From an uncultured Ktedonobacteraceae bacterium (GTDB taxonomy: Bacteria; Chloroflexota; Ktedonobacteria; Ktedonobacterales; Ktedonobacteraceae): 5,503 nucleotides of DNA. The stretch is taken from NCBI GenBank assembly GCA_955652655.1, contig CATPCK010000414.1, forward strand, positions 1-5,503, given 5' to 3'. The translations under genes and the position numbers were made by a program. How positions within the stretch are numbered: position 1 is the first letter of the stretch; each line of letters opens with the position of its first letter. This document shows positions 1-5,072 of this stretch, piece by piece. Under the pieces are notes generated by a model. It had not been told where the DNA came from and ran no database searches. It saw only the letters and a program-made list of their open reading frames with translations.

Positions 1-646
1 CACGGGCCCGCCCAGCGATCTCATCGATACCTTCTATATCCGCGGGAGTCTTTAAGATACGAGCCGATCGAATCAAAATCTCTTTGAGTGCAGTAGGATC
101 ATAATATTCCATACGGTAAATGGCGCCAAAGCGGTCGCGCAGGGGAGCCGTAAGCGAACCTACTCGCGTGGTAGCACCGACAACCGTAAAGGGTGGCAGC
201 GAGAGACGTAGTGCCCTGGCACTAGGTCCCTTGCCGATCATCACGTCGAGCGCGAAGTCCTCCATCGCAGAATACAGGCGTTCTTCAACGGCGCGAGCGA
301 GGCGATGTATTTCATCAATGAAAAGCACTTCTCCTGATTGGAGCGCAGTGAGAATAGAGGCCAGGTCGCCTGCGTGTTCTATGGCGGGTCCAGAGGTGGT
401 TTTCATAGAAACCCCCATCTCGACAGCGATGATGTTACAGAGCGTTGTTTTACCCAGCCCCGGCGGCCCATAGAGTAGAACATGATCGACTGACTCATTG
501 CGACGGCGAGCAGCTTCCAACAAAATGCTCAGGTTCTCTTTAATTTTCTCTTGCCCAATATATTCTGAAAGGCGGCGAGGACGCAGGCTTGTCTCGATTG
601 CCTGCTCCTCCTCGCTCATTTTGGGCGAGACAAGCCGGTCACTCAT
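1..646 (-). CDS. ruvB: Holliday junction branch-migration ATPase RuvB, N-terminal part (3' end outside window)
   Basis: RuvB is the hexameric AAA+ motor that, with RuvA, drives branch migration of Holliday junctions in the cytoplasm during recombinational repair. The visible 215 residues cover most of the AAA+ ATPase core: Walker A GPPGLGKTT at 60-68, Walker B LFIDEIHR at 108-115, and the sensor 1/arginine-finger stretch GATTR...LRDRFG at 157-174. The family is usually about 340 residues, so the winged-helix DNA-binding C-terminus is cut off by the window edge. The ATG at 646 is preceded by TAGGAG (655-660) at 8-nt spacing. An in-frame Met at residue 10 is an alternative start but has a poorer ribosome site. 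The gene is divergent from the kinase at 854, across a 207-bp gap carrying its own promoter. Identification is firm from the motifs; whether ruvA or ruvC is adjacent cannot be seen. Confidence 0.97.
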   Translation of the reverse strand, partial: MSDRLVSPKMSEEEQAIETSLRPRRLSEYIGQEKIKENLSILLEAARRRNESVDHVLLYGPPGLGKTTLCNIIAVEMGVSMKTTSGPAIEHAGDLASILTALQSGEVLFIDEIHRLARAVEERLYSAMEDFALDVMIGKGPSARALRLSLPPFTVVGATTRVGSLTAPLRDRFGAIYRMEYYDPTALKEILIRSARILKTPADIEGIDEIAGRAR

Positions 647-668
647 GCTCTATGCTCCTAATTAGCTG

Positions 669-680
669 AAACTAGTGTTC
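669..680. promoter_or_regulatory. Possible LexA-like (SOS) box upstream of ruvB
   Basis: On the minus strand the sequence is GAAC-ACTA-GTTT, one mismatch from the Gram-positive type LexA core GAAC-N4-GTTC. It lies just downstream of the predicted ruvB transcription start, where a bound repressor could block transcription, and ruvB is an SOS gene in many bacteria. A 12-mer with one mismatch can occur by chance, and the LexA motif of this lineage is not known to me, so this is a tentative call. Confidence 0.25.
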
Positions 681-697
681 TATGTTGGTATGTTGAT

Positions 698-726
698 ATT
701 ATATCAGAGTTGAACCTCGTGGTCGA
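698..726 (-). promoter_or_regulatory. Probable sigma-70-type promoter of ruvB
   Basis: Read on the minus strand, a perfect -10 hexamer TATAAT lies at 703-698 and a 4/6 -35 match TCGACC at 726-721, separated by exactly 17 nt. Transcription would start near 691 and give a 5' leader of about 45 nt before the ruvB ATG. The -10 sits inside a 13-nt perfect palindrome, TGATATTATATCA (694-706). The -35 sits in the inverted repeat CCTCG-TGGT-CGAGG (716-729). Either could be an operator, but no regulator is identified. Confidence 0.6.
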
Positions 727-853
727 GGGGTTTTCTTTCACAAGTATCTATTCTTACAGCCTCATTCGTAATCTACATGTAACCTCTTTAATCAATCAAA
801 CCAATTCAACGAATCAAAGAAAGAGATAGAGCGTTCTGGAAGGTAGTACAAAG

Positions 854-2347
854 ATGCCAGACAGTAGTATAGGCCAACGACTGGGCAATTACCGGCTCAT
901 CAGGTTACTGGGACATGGTGGTTTTGCCGATGTTTACTTAGGTGAACATATCTACCTCAAGACCCAGGCGGCTATCAAAGTGCTGCGTACCCGGTTGCAA
1001 CCTGAGGATATAGAGAAGTTTCGCAGCGAGGCCCTCACTATCGCTCACCTGATACACCCTCATATTATACGAGTACTTGACTTTGATGTAGAGAATGCTG
1101 TCCCCTTACTTGTCATGGACTACGCACCTAACGACACGTTGCGCCATCGTCACCCCAGAGGTACGCAGCTGCCGCCAACAATTTTTTTGCCATATGTGAA
1201 GCAGGTTGCGTCTGCGTTGCAATACGCGCATGACCAAAAGCTGATTCATCGCGACGTGAAGCCAGAAAATATGCTCCTGGGACGCAACAATGAAGTGCTA
1301 CTCAGTGATTTTGGTATCGCGTTGGTCTCTCAAAACTCACTTTCCCAGAGCACTGAGGACGTGGTTATTGGCACAATGGCCTATATGGCTCCCGAGCAGA
1401 TTCAGGGGAGGCCGCGTACCGCCAGCGACCAGTATGCTCTGGGGATCGTTGTGTACGAGTGGATCAGTGGAATGAAACCTTTTAACGGCTCTTACATGGA
1501 GATTGTTACTCAACATCTGTCAGCTCCTCCTCCGCCATTAGATGAGCGTACCCTGGCAATCCCTCATGCCGTTCAGCAAGTGGTGTTAAAGGCACTCGCA
1601 AAAGACCCTCATCAGCGTTACGAACGTGTGCAGGATTTCGCCAATGCGTTGGAACAGGCCTATCAATCAAAAGGACCAACCCTGGTGATGCCACCCCCTG
1701 TAGCGGTATCACCACCACAAGCTAACCGAACAAAACAGCCTGTTTTTGCGGTATACCCGCCTGTTGATACCGTACCACCTCAACAGGCTAATAAAGCAAA
1801 ACGCCTTGCGAACACGGGAGAAGCATATAATTTCCCCATAGCGCCTCCTGCTATCTCTACATCCGCCCGGAAATTAGGGCATGGTCTGAGGCGAGGTTTA
1901 AAAGTACTTGCAATTCTAGTTGTCCTGGGCGGGTTGCTCGTCTGCGGCCTTGGCTATGCGGCATTTCACTATTTTACAGCGCAGAATACACCTGTAAGTA
2001 CTGCAGGGGCCAGTGCAATGGCAAATGATTTTATGCAGGCCGTCTCTAACCGCAACTACGACCAGGCATATAACGATCTTGGTCCTCCTGTTACCAGGGA
2101 CACTACAAGAGATCAATTCAAAAAGCAAGCACAAAGTGAGGATAGTTGTTATGGTCCAGTAACGCGTTATACGGTTTTAGATGCTGGTACACCATCTAAA
2201 GGGAATACGCTGAGCTATAGTTACACGATTACGCGGGAAAAACTCTCAAAACCGTATCAATTGGATCTTACGCTCCAGCAAGGAAGTTCTGGTAACTGGC
2301 AAGTTACAAATTACAACAGTAATGTGGGACAAGCCCCGTGCGGTTAG
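854..2347 (+). CDS. Membrane-anchored PknB-type serine/threonine protein kinase with extracytoplasmic C-terminal domain
   Basis: This 497-residue Hanks-type kinase phosphorylates Ser/Thr on unidentified cytoplasmic targets. The kinase domain spans about 13-275: glycine loop GHGGFADVY 20-28 (Ala replaces the third Gly), ATP-binding K42, helix-C E59, catalytic loop H132-R133-D134 with K136 and N139, DFG 152-154, APE 179-181 and structural D192. All catalytic residues are present, so it should be active. A Pro-rich linker (about 276-348) leads to one membrane helix (about 351-373). An outer domain of about 120 residues follows, resembling DUF4878/NTF2-like lipoprotein domains, with C432 and C496 able to form a disulfide. 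GGAAGG at 838-843 supports the ATG at 854. The outer domain may be the sensor, but its ligand is unknown. The stop overlaps that of the convergent methyltransferase gene. No phosphatase or substrate gene lies nearby. Confidence 0.95.
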   Translation: MPDSSIGQRLGNYRLIRLLGHGGFADVYLGEHIYLKTQAAIKVLRTRLQPEDIEKFRSEALTIAHLIHPHIIRVLDFDVENAVPLLVMDYAPNDTLRHRHPRGTQLPPTIFLPYVKQVASALQYAHDQKLIHRDVKPENMLLGRNNEVLLSDFGIALVSQNSLSQSTEDVVIGTMAYMAPEQIQGRPRTASDQYALGIVVYEWISGMKPFNGSYMEIVTQHLSAPPPPLDERTLAIPHAVQQVVLKALAKDPHQRYERVQDFANALEQAYQSKGPTLVMPPPVAVSPPQANRTKQPVFAVYPPVDTVPPQQANKAKRLANTGEAYNFPIAPPAISTSARKLGHGLRRGLKVLAILVVLGGLLVCGLGYAAFHYFTAQNTPVSTAGASAMANDFMQAVSNRNYDQAYNDLGPPVTRDTTRDQFKKQAQSEDSCYGPVTRYTVLDAGTPSKGNTLSYSYTITREKLSKPYQLDLTLQQGSSGNWQVTNYNSNVGQAPCG

Positions 2348-3000
2348 CGCGTTGCTTTCAGCACAATCTGCGGCAACAATATGCCGCTTAAGTCACGTTT
2401 CTGCTTTATCTGAAACCCCACGGCGGCAACCTTACGAGCAGTATCACGGTTCCAATGACAATTGCCTGATACAAGCCTGGTAATCGGTGTAATCATATCC
2501 TGTACACGTGATGCTATAGACCCCTGAGAACGTACATGTTCTACCATAGAGAACGTACCTCCAGGTTTGAGTACACGCATGATCTCGCGCAATCCGCGTT
2601 CCGGGTCAGTGACTGAACAGAACACAAGCGTTGCTACGACGCAATCAAAGGTGCTATCGTCGAAGGGCAGGTCCTCTACCGCTGCTTGTGTGAGGGTGAT
2701 AGGTATACCTGCTGTGGCCAAACGCTGGCGCGCATAGCGCAGCATAGCTGTATCGGGCTCAATAGCTTCCAGCCGTTCGACCTTCTCTGGATTATAAAAG
2801 GAGAAGTTCAGCCCTGTACCCGCACCTACTTCCAGGACGACGCCGTATGCCTGTCCAGCCGTCTCTCTGCGTAGTGGTTCCATAAAGCTGCTCTCTGCAG
2901 CGCCGCGGGAATGCAGCTCGTATGCCCTGGCAAAGACTGAATGGTTTGTCGTGTGTGGGTTGTTGTCGATGGTAGGCTTGATTTTGCTCAAAGAAAACAC
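2344..3000 (-). CDS. Class I SAM-dependent methyltransferase (Methyltransf_11 type, METTL7-like)
   Basis: This 218-residue soluble protein has a complete Rossmann methyltransferase core. SAM-binding motif I is VLEVGAGTGLN at 55-65, the acidic end of strand 2 is E81, motif III is AVEDLPF at 107-113, the D119-containing strand 4 follows, and the post-motif LKPGG is at 144-148. The later stretch VEHVRSQGS (153-161) and the NCHWNRDT motif resemble bacterial relatives of METTL7/phospholipid or thiol methyltransferases. The acceptor cannot be deduced. The start is a GTG at 3000: an in-frame TAG lies only two codons upstream, and the next in-frame ATG (residue 40) would remove conserved N-terminal sequence. 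No good Shine-Dalgarno is seen; instead a perfect hairpin sits 5 nt upstream. Its TAA overlaps the kinase TAG on the other strand. It is divergent from the selenoprotein operon. Confidence 0.9.
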   Translation of the reverse strand: MFSLSKIKPTIDNNPHTTNHSVFARAYELHSRGAAESSFMEPLRRETAGQAYGVVLEVGAGTGLNFSFYNPEKVERLEAIEPDTAMLRYARQRLATAGIPITLTQAAVEDLPFDDSTFDCVVATLVFCSVTDPERGLREIMRVLKPGGTFSMVEHVRSQGSIASRVQDMITPITRLVSGNCHWNRDTARKVAAVGFQIKQKRDLSGILLPQIVLKATR

Positions 3001-3005
3001 TTTCT

Positions 3006-3021
3006 ACAGAGACATCTCTGT
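3006..3021 (-). promoter_or_regulatory. Perfect inverted repeat just before the methyltransferase start (operator or translation-control hairpin)
   Basis: ACAGAGA-CA-TCTCTGT is a 7-bp perfect inverted repeat ending 5 nt before the GTG start at 3000. In the mRNA it would fold over the place where a ribosome site should be. As DNA it is a compact dyad just downstream of the predicted -10. It also contains a minimal reading frame, ATG TCT CTG TAG, whose stop is in the gene's frame. It could be an operator, a translational control hairpin, or chance. Confidence 0.4.
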
Positions 3022-3039
3022 GTTGATCGAATTAGCTCA

Positions 3040-3045
3040 ATTATA
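3040..3045 (-). promoter_or_regulatory. Probable -10 element for the methyltransferase gene
   Basis: A perfect TATAAT reads on the minus strand at 3045-3040, about 40 nt upstream of the GTG start. No convincing -35 hexamer is found at 16-18 nt spacing, so the promoter may be activator-dependent. The predicted transcription start is near 3033. Confidence 0.4.
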
Positions 3046-3092
3046 CAATAACGGGCATGTGAAATGCTGAGTGCACGAAGACAATCAGGACA

Positions 3093-3121
3093 TTGCGCAC
3101 AATCCCAAGGTGCATTACAAT
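3093..3121 (+). promoter_or_regulatory. Candidate promoter of the selenoprotein operon
   Basis: TTGCGC at 3093-3098 and TACAAT at 3116-3121 (5/6 match to TATAAT) are separated by exactly 17 nt. Transcription would start near 3128, giving a leader of about 58 nt before the ATG at 3186. It is about 50 bp from the divergent methyltransferase -10, so the two units share one regulatory region. Confidence 0.45.
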
Positions 3122-3169
3122 GTGAAACGGTGTAACAAAGCGTAGCTGTTATCCAAATCGAGAAAGAAG

Positions 3170-3176
3170 AGGGGAG
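3170..3176 (+). promoter_or_regulatory. Strong ribosome binding site fixing the selenoprotein start at 3186
   Basis: AGGGGAG lies 9 nt before the ATG at 3186. No comparable purine-rich site precedes the ATG at 3408 that follows the in-frame TGA; the sequence there is coding and rich in C and T. This argues for one initiation site and readthrough of the TGA. Confidence 0.7.
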
Positions 3177-3185
3177 CTAAAAAGT

Positions 3186-3713
3186 ATGTCACGCATCCCG
3201 CCCGTTGAGAACAGCGACCTATCATTGCAGGAAGGGCCGGGGACTACCACCATGGCGACCCTCTTTCGTGTTATGGCACATCGTCCTGAGCTGGCACGCC
3301 ACAGTATGCAGTTGTTAGAGACGGCGATGAGAACAGGTACAGTCGATCCGAAACTCAAAGAATTATTAGCGATCCGTGTTTCACAGGTCAATCACTGCTA
3401 TTACTGAATGGCCGCTCATACTGCCTTGGCAAGGCAGCTGGGGGTTAGTGAGGCGTTGTTAGACGCCTTGTATCGCATTGACGAGTTTCGTCATCTCTTC
3501 ACAGAACGCGAATTGGTAGCGTTGCGCTTTGCTGAGATCATGACGACAGGTGCTCGTGATGTTGACGAATCTCTCTGGGATGAGCTACAAGCGCACTTTG
3601 ATGATGGTGAGATCGTTGAACTCGCCACTGTGATAGGCTTGTTCAATTTCTTCAACCGGTTCGCGGATGCACTGCAGATTCTTCCGGCGTCGGATAGCGT
3701 CGTAAAGGAATAA
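3186..3713 (+). CDS. AhpD/carboxymuconolactone-decarboxylase-like selenoprotein with CxxU active site (in-frame TGA at codon 74)
   Basis: Read through TGA 3405-3407 as selenocysteine, this is a 175-residue all-helical AhpD/CMD-fold protein, close to the usual length of about 175-185. Such proteins are cytoplasmic thiol-dependent peroxidases or disulfide reductants. The motif is E59-(11)-C71-Y-Y-U74-(3)-H78. This spacing equals that of M. tuberculosis AhpD Glu118, Cys130, Cys133 and His137, so Sec replaces the catalytic second Cys. Sequence after the TGA (MAAHTALARQLG, then TERELVALRFAE at 106-117 and EIVELATVIGLFNFFNRF at 142-159) is what this family has next, in the same frame. A SECIS-like hairpin follows the TGA. 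The start at 3186 has a strong ribosome site; the fragment beginning at 3408 has none. The true substrate and reducing partner are unknown. The alternative is a Cys-to-stop mutation (TGC or TGT to TGA) giving a pseudogene, or a sequencing error. The family call is firm; the Sec call is strong but depends on Sec machinery elsewhere in the genome. Confidence 0.85.
3405..3407 (+). other. In-frame TGA predicted to encode selenocysteine (Sec74)
   Basis: The codons read AAT CAC TGC TAT TAC TGA ATG GCC GCT CAT. The TGA takes the place of the second Cys in the CxxC motif that is nearly always present in this subfamily. A single base separates it from a Cys codon. Its position at the one residue where selenium chemistry makes sense is the main argument against a random nonsense mutation. 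Confidence 0.82.
3421..3437 (+). promoter_or_regulatory. Predicted bacterial SECIS hairpin
   Basis: CTGCCTT (3421-3427) pairs perfectly with AAGGCAG (3431-3437) around a 3-nt loop GGC (3428-3430). The first loop G is 21 nt after the last base of the TGA. The bacterial SECIS consensus asks for a small apical loop with a G in its first two positions, about 16-37 nt after the UGA, and this hairpin satisfies each point. In E. coli fdhF, as I recall it, the loop guanosines sit at 22-23 counted from the U of UGA; here they are at 24-25. A weaker lower stem (3415-3417 with 3441-3443) could extend it across a 3x3 internal loop. The hairpin lies inside codons 79-84 (TALARQ) and does not disturb the family sequence. 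SelB would be the binding partner. Confidence 0.75.
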
Positions 3714-3718
3714 TTCGT

Positions 3719-3961
3719 ATGACTACAGATGGGGAGAAGTTTACCGCTTTAATAGAAGATTTACACCAACTGGCCGCATATTTACATAGCCGGGGTGATA
3801 AAACGCTGAAACTTTCTCAGCAATTTGCAGAGAATGCGCGCAAGGATACTTCGAACAAAGAGTATGATCTGCGCCAGGCTACTATGTTAGATTACCAACA
3901 CCATATCTGGCATGAGATTGGGAACATGGTGGAAAAGTTGATTAAACAACACGAAAAATAG
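3719..3961 (+). CDS. Small helical protein of unknown function, second gene of the selenoprotein operon
   Basis: I do not recognise this 80-residue protein. It is strongly charged, predicted almost wholly helical, and has no signal peptide, membrane segment or Cys, so it is probably a small cytoplasmic helical bundle. A His/Trp-bearing segment, YQHHIWHEIG (about 59-68), is the most distinctive part. The ATG lies 5 nt after the TAA of the selenoprotein gene, with AAGGAA at 3705-3710 at 8-nt spacing, so translation is probably coupled. If the upstream TGA acted as a stop, ribosomes would rarely reach this junction, so the gene's expression may depend on Sec insertion. The last codons and the TAG lie inside the ascending arm of the terminator hairpin. 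A partner or accessory role for the selenoprotein is inferred from position only. Confidence 0.75.
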   Translation: MTTDGEKFTALIEDLHQLAAYLHSRGDKTLKLSQQFAENARKDTSNKEYDLRQATMLDYQHHIWHEIGNMVEKLIKQHEK

Positions 3962-3993
3962 GATTGCGCAACGCAGTCCTATTTTTCGTGTTG
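3947..3993. terminator. Bidirectional intrinsic terminator, 22-bp stem
   Basis: Bases 3947-3968 pair with 3972-3993 around a CAA loop, with a single T-G wobble (3964/3976). Five A's and five T's lie in the two arms, so each strand yields a hairpin with a U-run. It sits between the convergent operon (plus) and the YtxH gene (minus, stop at 4008) and can end both transcripts. The plus-strand gene ends inside the stem (TAG 3959-3961). Confidence 0.85.
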
Positions 3994-4007
3994 AGGTAAT
4001 AAATACT

Positions 4008-4298
4008 TTATAGCTCGCCAGATTTTGCCTTAGAATAGCGCTCGCTCAAATCACCTTTGGTGCGGGAATAAACGTCGCGGCCCTGCTCCATGGCGTCATT
4101 GGCACGAGTACGCAGTTGCCCAGTGATATCACCGGCACGAGCACGCAGATTATCGGGTAGTTTACCTGAGCGGTCGCGCAGCATAATGCCCTGCTCACCA
4201 AGTTGAGCTCGTGTTGCTTCACCTGATTGTGGTGCAAGGAGTAACCCGACACCTACACCGAGGGCAAATCCTGCAAGAAGCCCCCACATAAATTTCAT
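4008..4298 (-). CDS. YtxH-like small membrane-anchored protein
   Basis: This 96-residue protein opens with a Gly-rich hydrophobic helix (about 3-22, GLLAGFALGVGVGLLLAP) followed directly by PQSGEATR. That is the signature of YtxH/general-stress small proteins, in which the helix ends in LLLAPxSGxxTR. The remainder (about 35-96) is a charged amphipathic helix rich in Arg, Asp, Ala and Gly with loosely repeated units such as LRARAGDITGQLRTRAND, likely lying along or near the membrane on the cytoplasmic side. In Bacillus, YtxH is a sigma-B-controlled stress protein; the molecular role is not established. The ATG at 4298 has AAAGGA at 4316-4311, spaced 12 nt, slightly long. The gene is monocistronic, separated from the response regulator upstream by that gene's terminator, and ends at the shared bidirectional terminator. 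Confidence 0.85.
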   Translation of the reverse strand: MKFMWGLLAGFALGVGVGLLLAPQSGEATRAQLGEQGIMLRDRSGKLPDNLRARAGDITGQLRTRANDAMEQGRDVYSRTKGDLSERYSKAKSGEL

Positions 4299-4369
4299 AA
4301 TGTTGTACCATCCTTTCGTTCTAGTTGAAATGCCAATGCTTATTACCGTAAGTATTTACATCAGCATGC

Positions 4370-4399
4370 AAAAAATTACCGGAAGAACAAATTCCGGTA
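4370..4399 (-). terminator. Intrinsic terminator of the response-regulator gene
   Basis: On the minus strand TACCGGAA (4399-4392) pairs with TTCCGGTA (4384-4377) around a 7-nt loop and is followed by ATTTTTT (4376-4370). This is a textbook Rho-independent terminator 27 nt after the regulator's TAA, isolating it from ytxH. Confidence 0.85.
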
Positions 4400-4425
4400 G
4401 AAAACTCCCTGATCTGGTTGATCAG

Positions 4426-4821
4426 TTAGCTTACAGGTTCAGTCAGTACTTGCTGCACTAAGGCAAGGAGGCTCTCCAGTTCAAAAGGTTTTTGTACGAC
4501 ATATACACCTTGATAGCGAACTGGATTACCTGTCACTAGCTTGCTTACCTCTCCAGCCTCGAGTACAGCGGCAGTGTAAACAATGACGGGAATATCTTCG
4601 GTGACGTTGTTATCTTTCAACTGCTTCAATATGTCTTGCCCTGAAACATCTCCCAATTTCAAGTCAAGAATCAACAAATCTGGCAGTTGACTTTTGACAC
4701 GAGCAATAGCGTCTCTACCTTCTTGTAAAATAGAGACTTGGTACTGCTCGTCTTCCAGAACTCGACGCATCAAATGAAGAAGCTCGTTTTTATCATCAAT
4801 AACTAGTATTCGTTTTGTCAC
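4426..4821 (-). CDS. Stand-alone receiver-domain response regulator (CheY/Spo0F type)
   Basis: This 131-residue protein is a single phosphoacceptor receiver domain without an output domain. The acidic pocket is D9-D10, the phosphorylated Asp is D53 (LLILDLKLGD), the switch Thr is T83 (VIVYTAA) and the conserved Lys is K111 (VVQKPFE). All key residues are present. Such proteins relay phosphate or act by protein-protein contact; the partner kinase is not in the window. The residues between T83 and K111 (about 86-106) are longer than usual for a CheY, perhaps a partner-binding insertion. The start is a GTG at 4821 directly preceded by an in-frame TAA, so the frame cannot begin earlier. No Shine-Dalgarno precedes it, so initiation may be weak or coupled to an overlapping leader frame. 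It is a single-gene unit ending at the terminator at 4370-4399. Confidence 0.9.
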   Translation of the reverse strand: MTKRILVIDDKNELLHLMRRVLEDEQYQVSILQEGRDAIARVKSQLPDLLILDLKLGDVSGQDILKQLKDNNVTEDIPVIVYTAAVLEAGEVSKLVTGNPVRYQGVYVVQKPFELESLLALVQQVLTEPVS

Positions 4822-4916
4822 TTACAACCGGCGCGATAACCCACATACCGGGGGTCGGGGAGAAGACGCCGCCTCCTGTCATCACTATTCCAACTTTTGA
4901 TTTGAATGCTAGCAGT

Positions 4917-4945
4917 AGTTTATCACGTCAAACGTCAACAAACAA
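4917..4945 (-). promoter_or_regulatory. Weak candidate promoter for the response regulator
   Basis: On the minus strand TTGTTT (4945-4940) and TAAACT (4922-4917) are 17 nt apart, with an extended -10 TG (TGA-TAAACT). The spacer holds a tandem TTGACG-TTTGACG repeat that might be a regulator half-site pair. Each hexamer is only a partial match. The 4822-5055 stretch shows no gene. Confidence 0.3.
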
Positions 4946-5055
4946 GATCAAATTGATATTCTCAGCGATATTCAATAAATCTGTAAGGAACTTGATACTA
5001 CCCCAATAAGGCCACTTCACGCGCCAGTAGCCCCATATTCTCTCTTGACAGTCCA

Positions 5056-5064
5056 TGGTAAACT
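5056..5064 (+). promoter_or_regulatory. Candidate extended -10 promoter of tRNA-Lys
   Basis: TGG-TAAACT is an extended -10 element (TGn plus a 4/6 hexamer) that would start transcription around 5071, at the 5' end of the mature tRNA. A consensus TTGACA lies at 5045-5050 but only 8 nt away, too close to serve as its -35. Confidence 0.35.
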
Positions 5065-5072
5065 AGGGTCAT

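Noticed and set aside
120..473. Plus-strand frame of 117 codons
   Set aside because: It is the antisense shadow of ruvB, which has clear Walker and sensor motifs; the translation is low-complexity Ser/Arg/Ala-rich.
1506..2134. Two minus-strand frames inside the kinase gene
   Set aside because: They are shadows of a well-supported kinase coding frame.
3149..3391. Minus-strand frame of 80 codons
   Set aside because: It is antisense to the N-terminal half of the selenoprotein gene, with no motif or ribosome site.
3405..3407. TGA reassigned to Trp or Gly as a genome-wide code change
   Set aside because: No gene ending visible in the window uses TGA, so the window alone cannot exclude it. But Trp is encoded by TGG here, no other TGA falls inside a gene, and the position demands Cys or Sec.
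3408..3713. Independent 101-aa gene starting at the ATG just after the TGA
   Set aside because: There is no Shine-Dalgarno before this ATG, it begins in the middle of the redox motif, and the upstream frame runs straight into it in the same phase.
4815..5009. Plus-strand frame of 64 codons over the response-regulator leader
   Set aside because: It has no family resemblance and overlaps the regulator's start on the other strand; it looks like a chance frame in non-coding DNA.
5045..5050. Perfect TTGACA as the -35 of tRNA-Lys
   Set aside because: A -10 at 17-nt spacing would fall on 5068-5073 (GTCATG), which is not a -10, and the TAAACT nearby is only 8 nt away.
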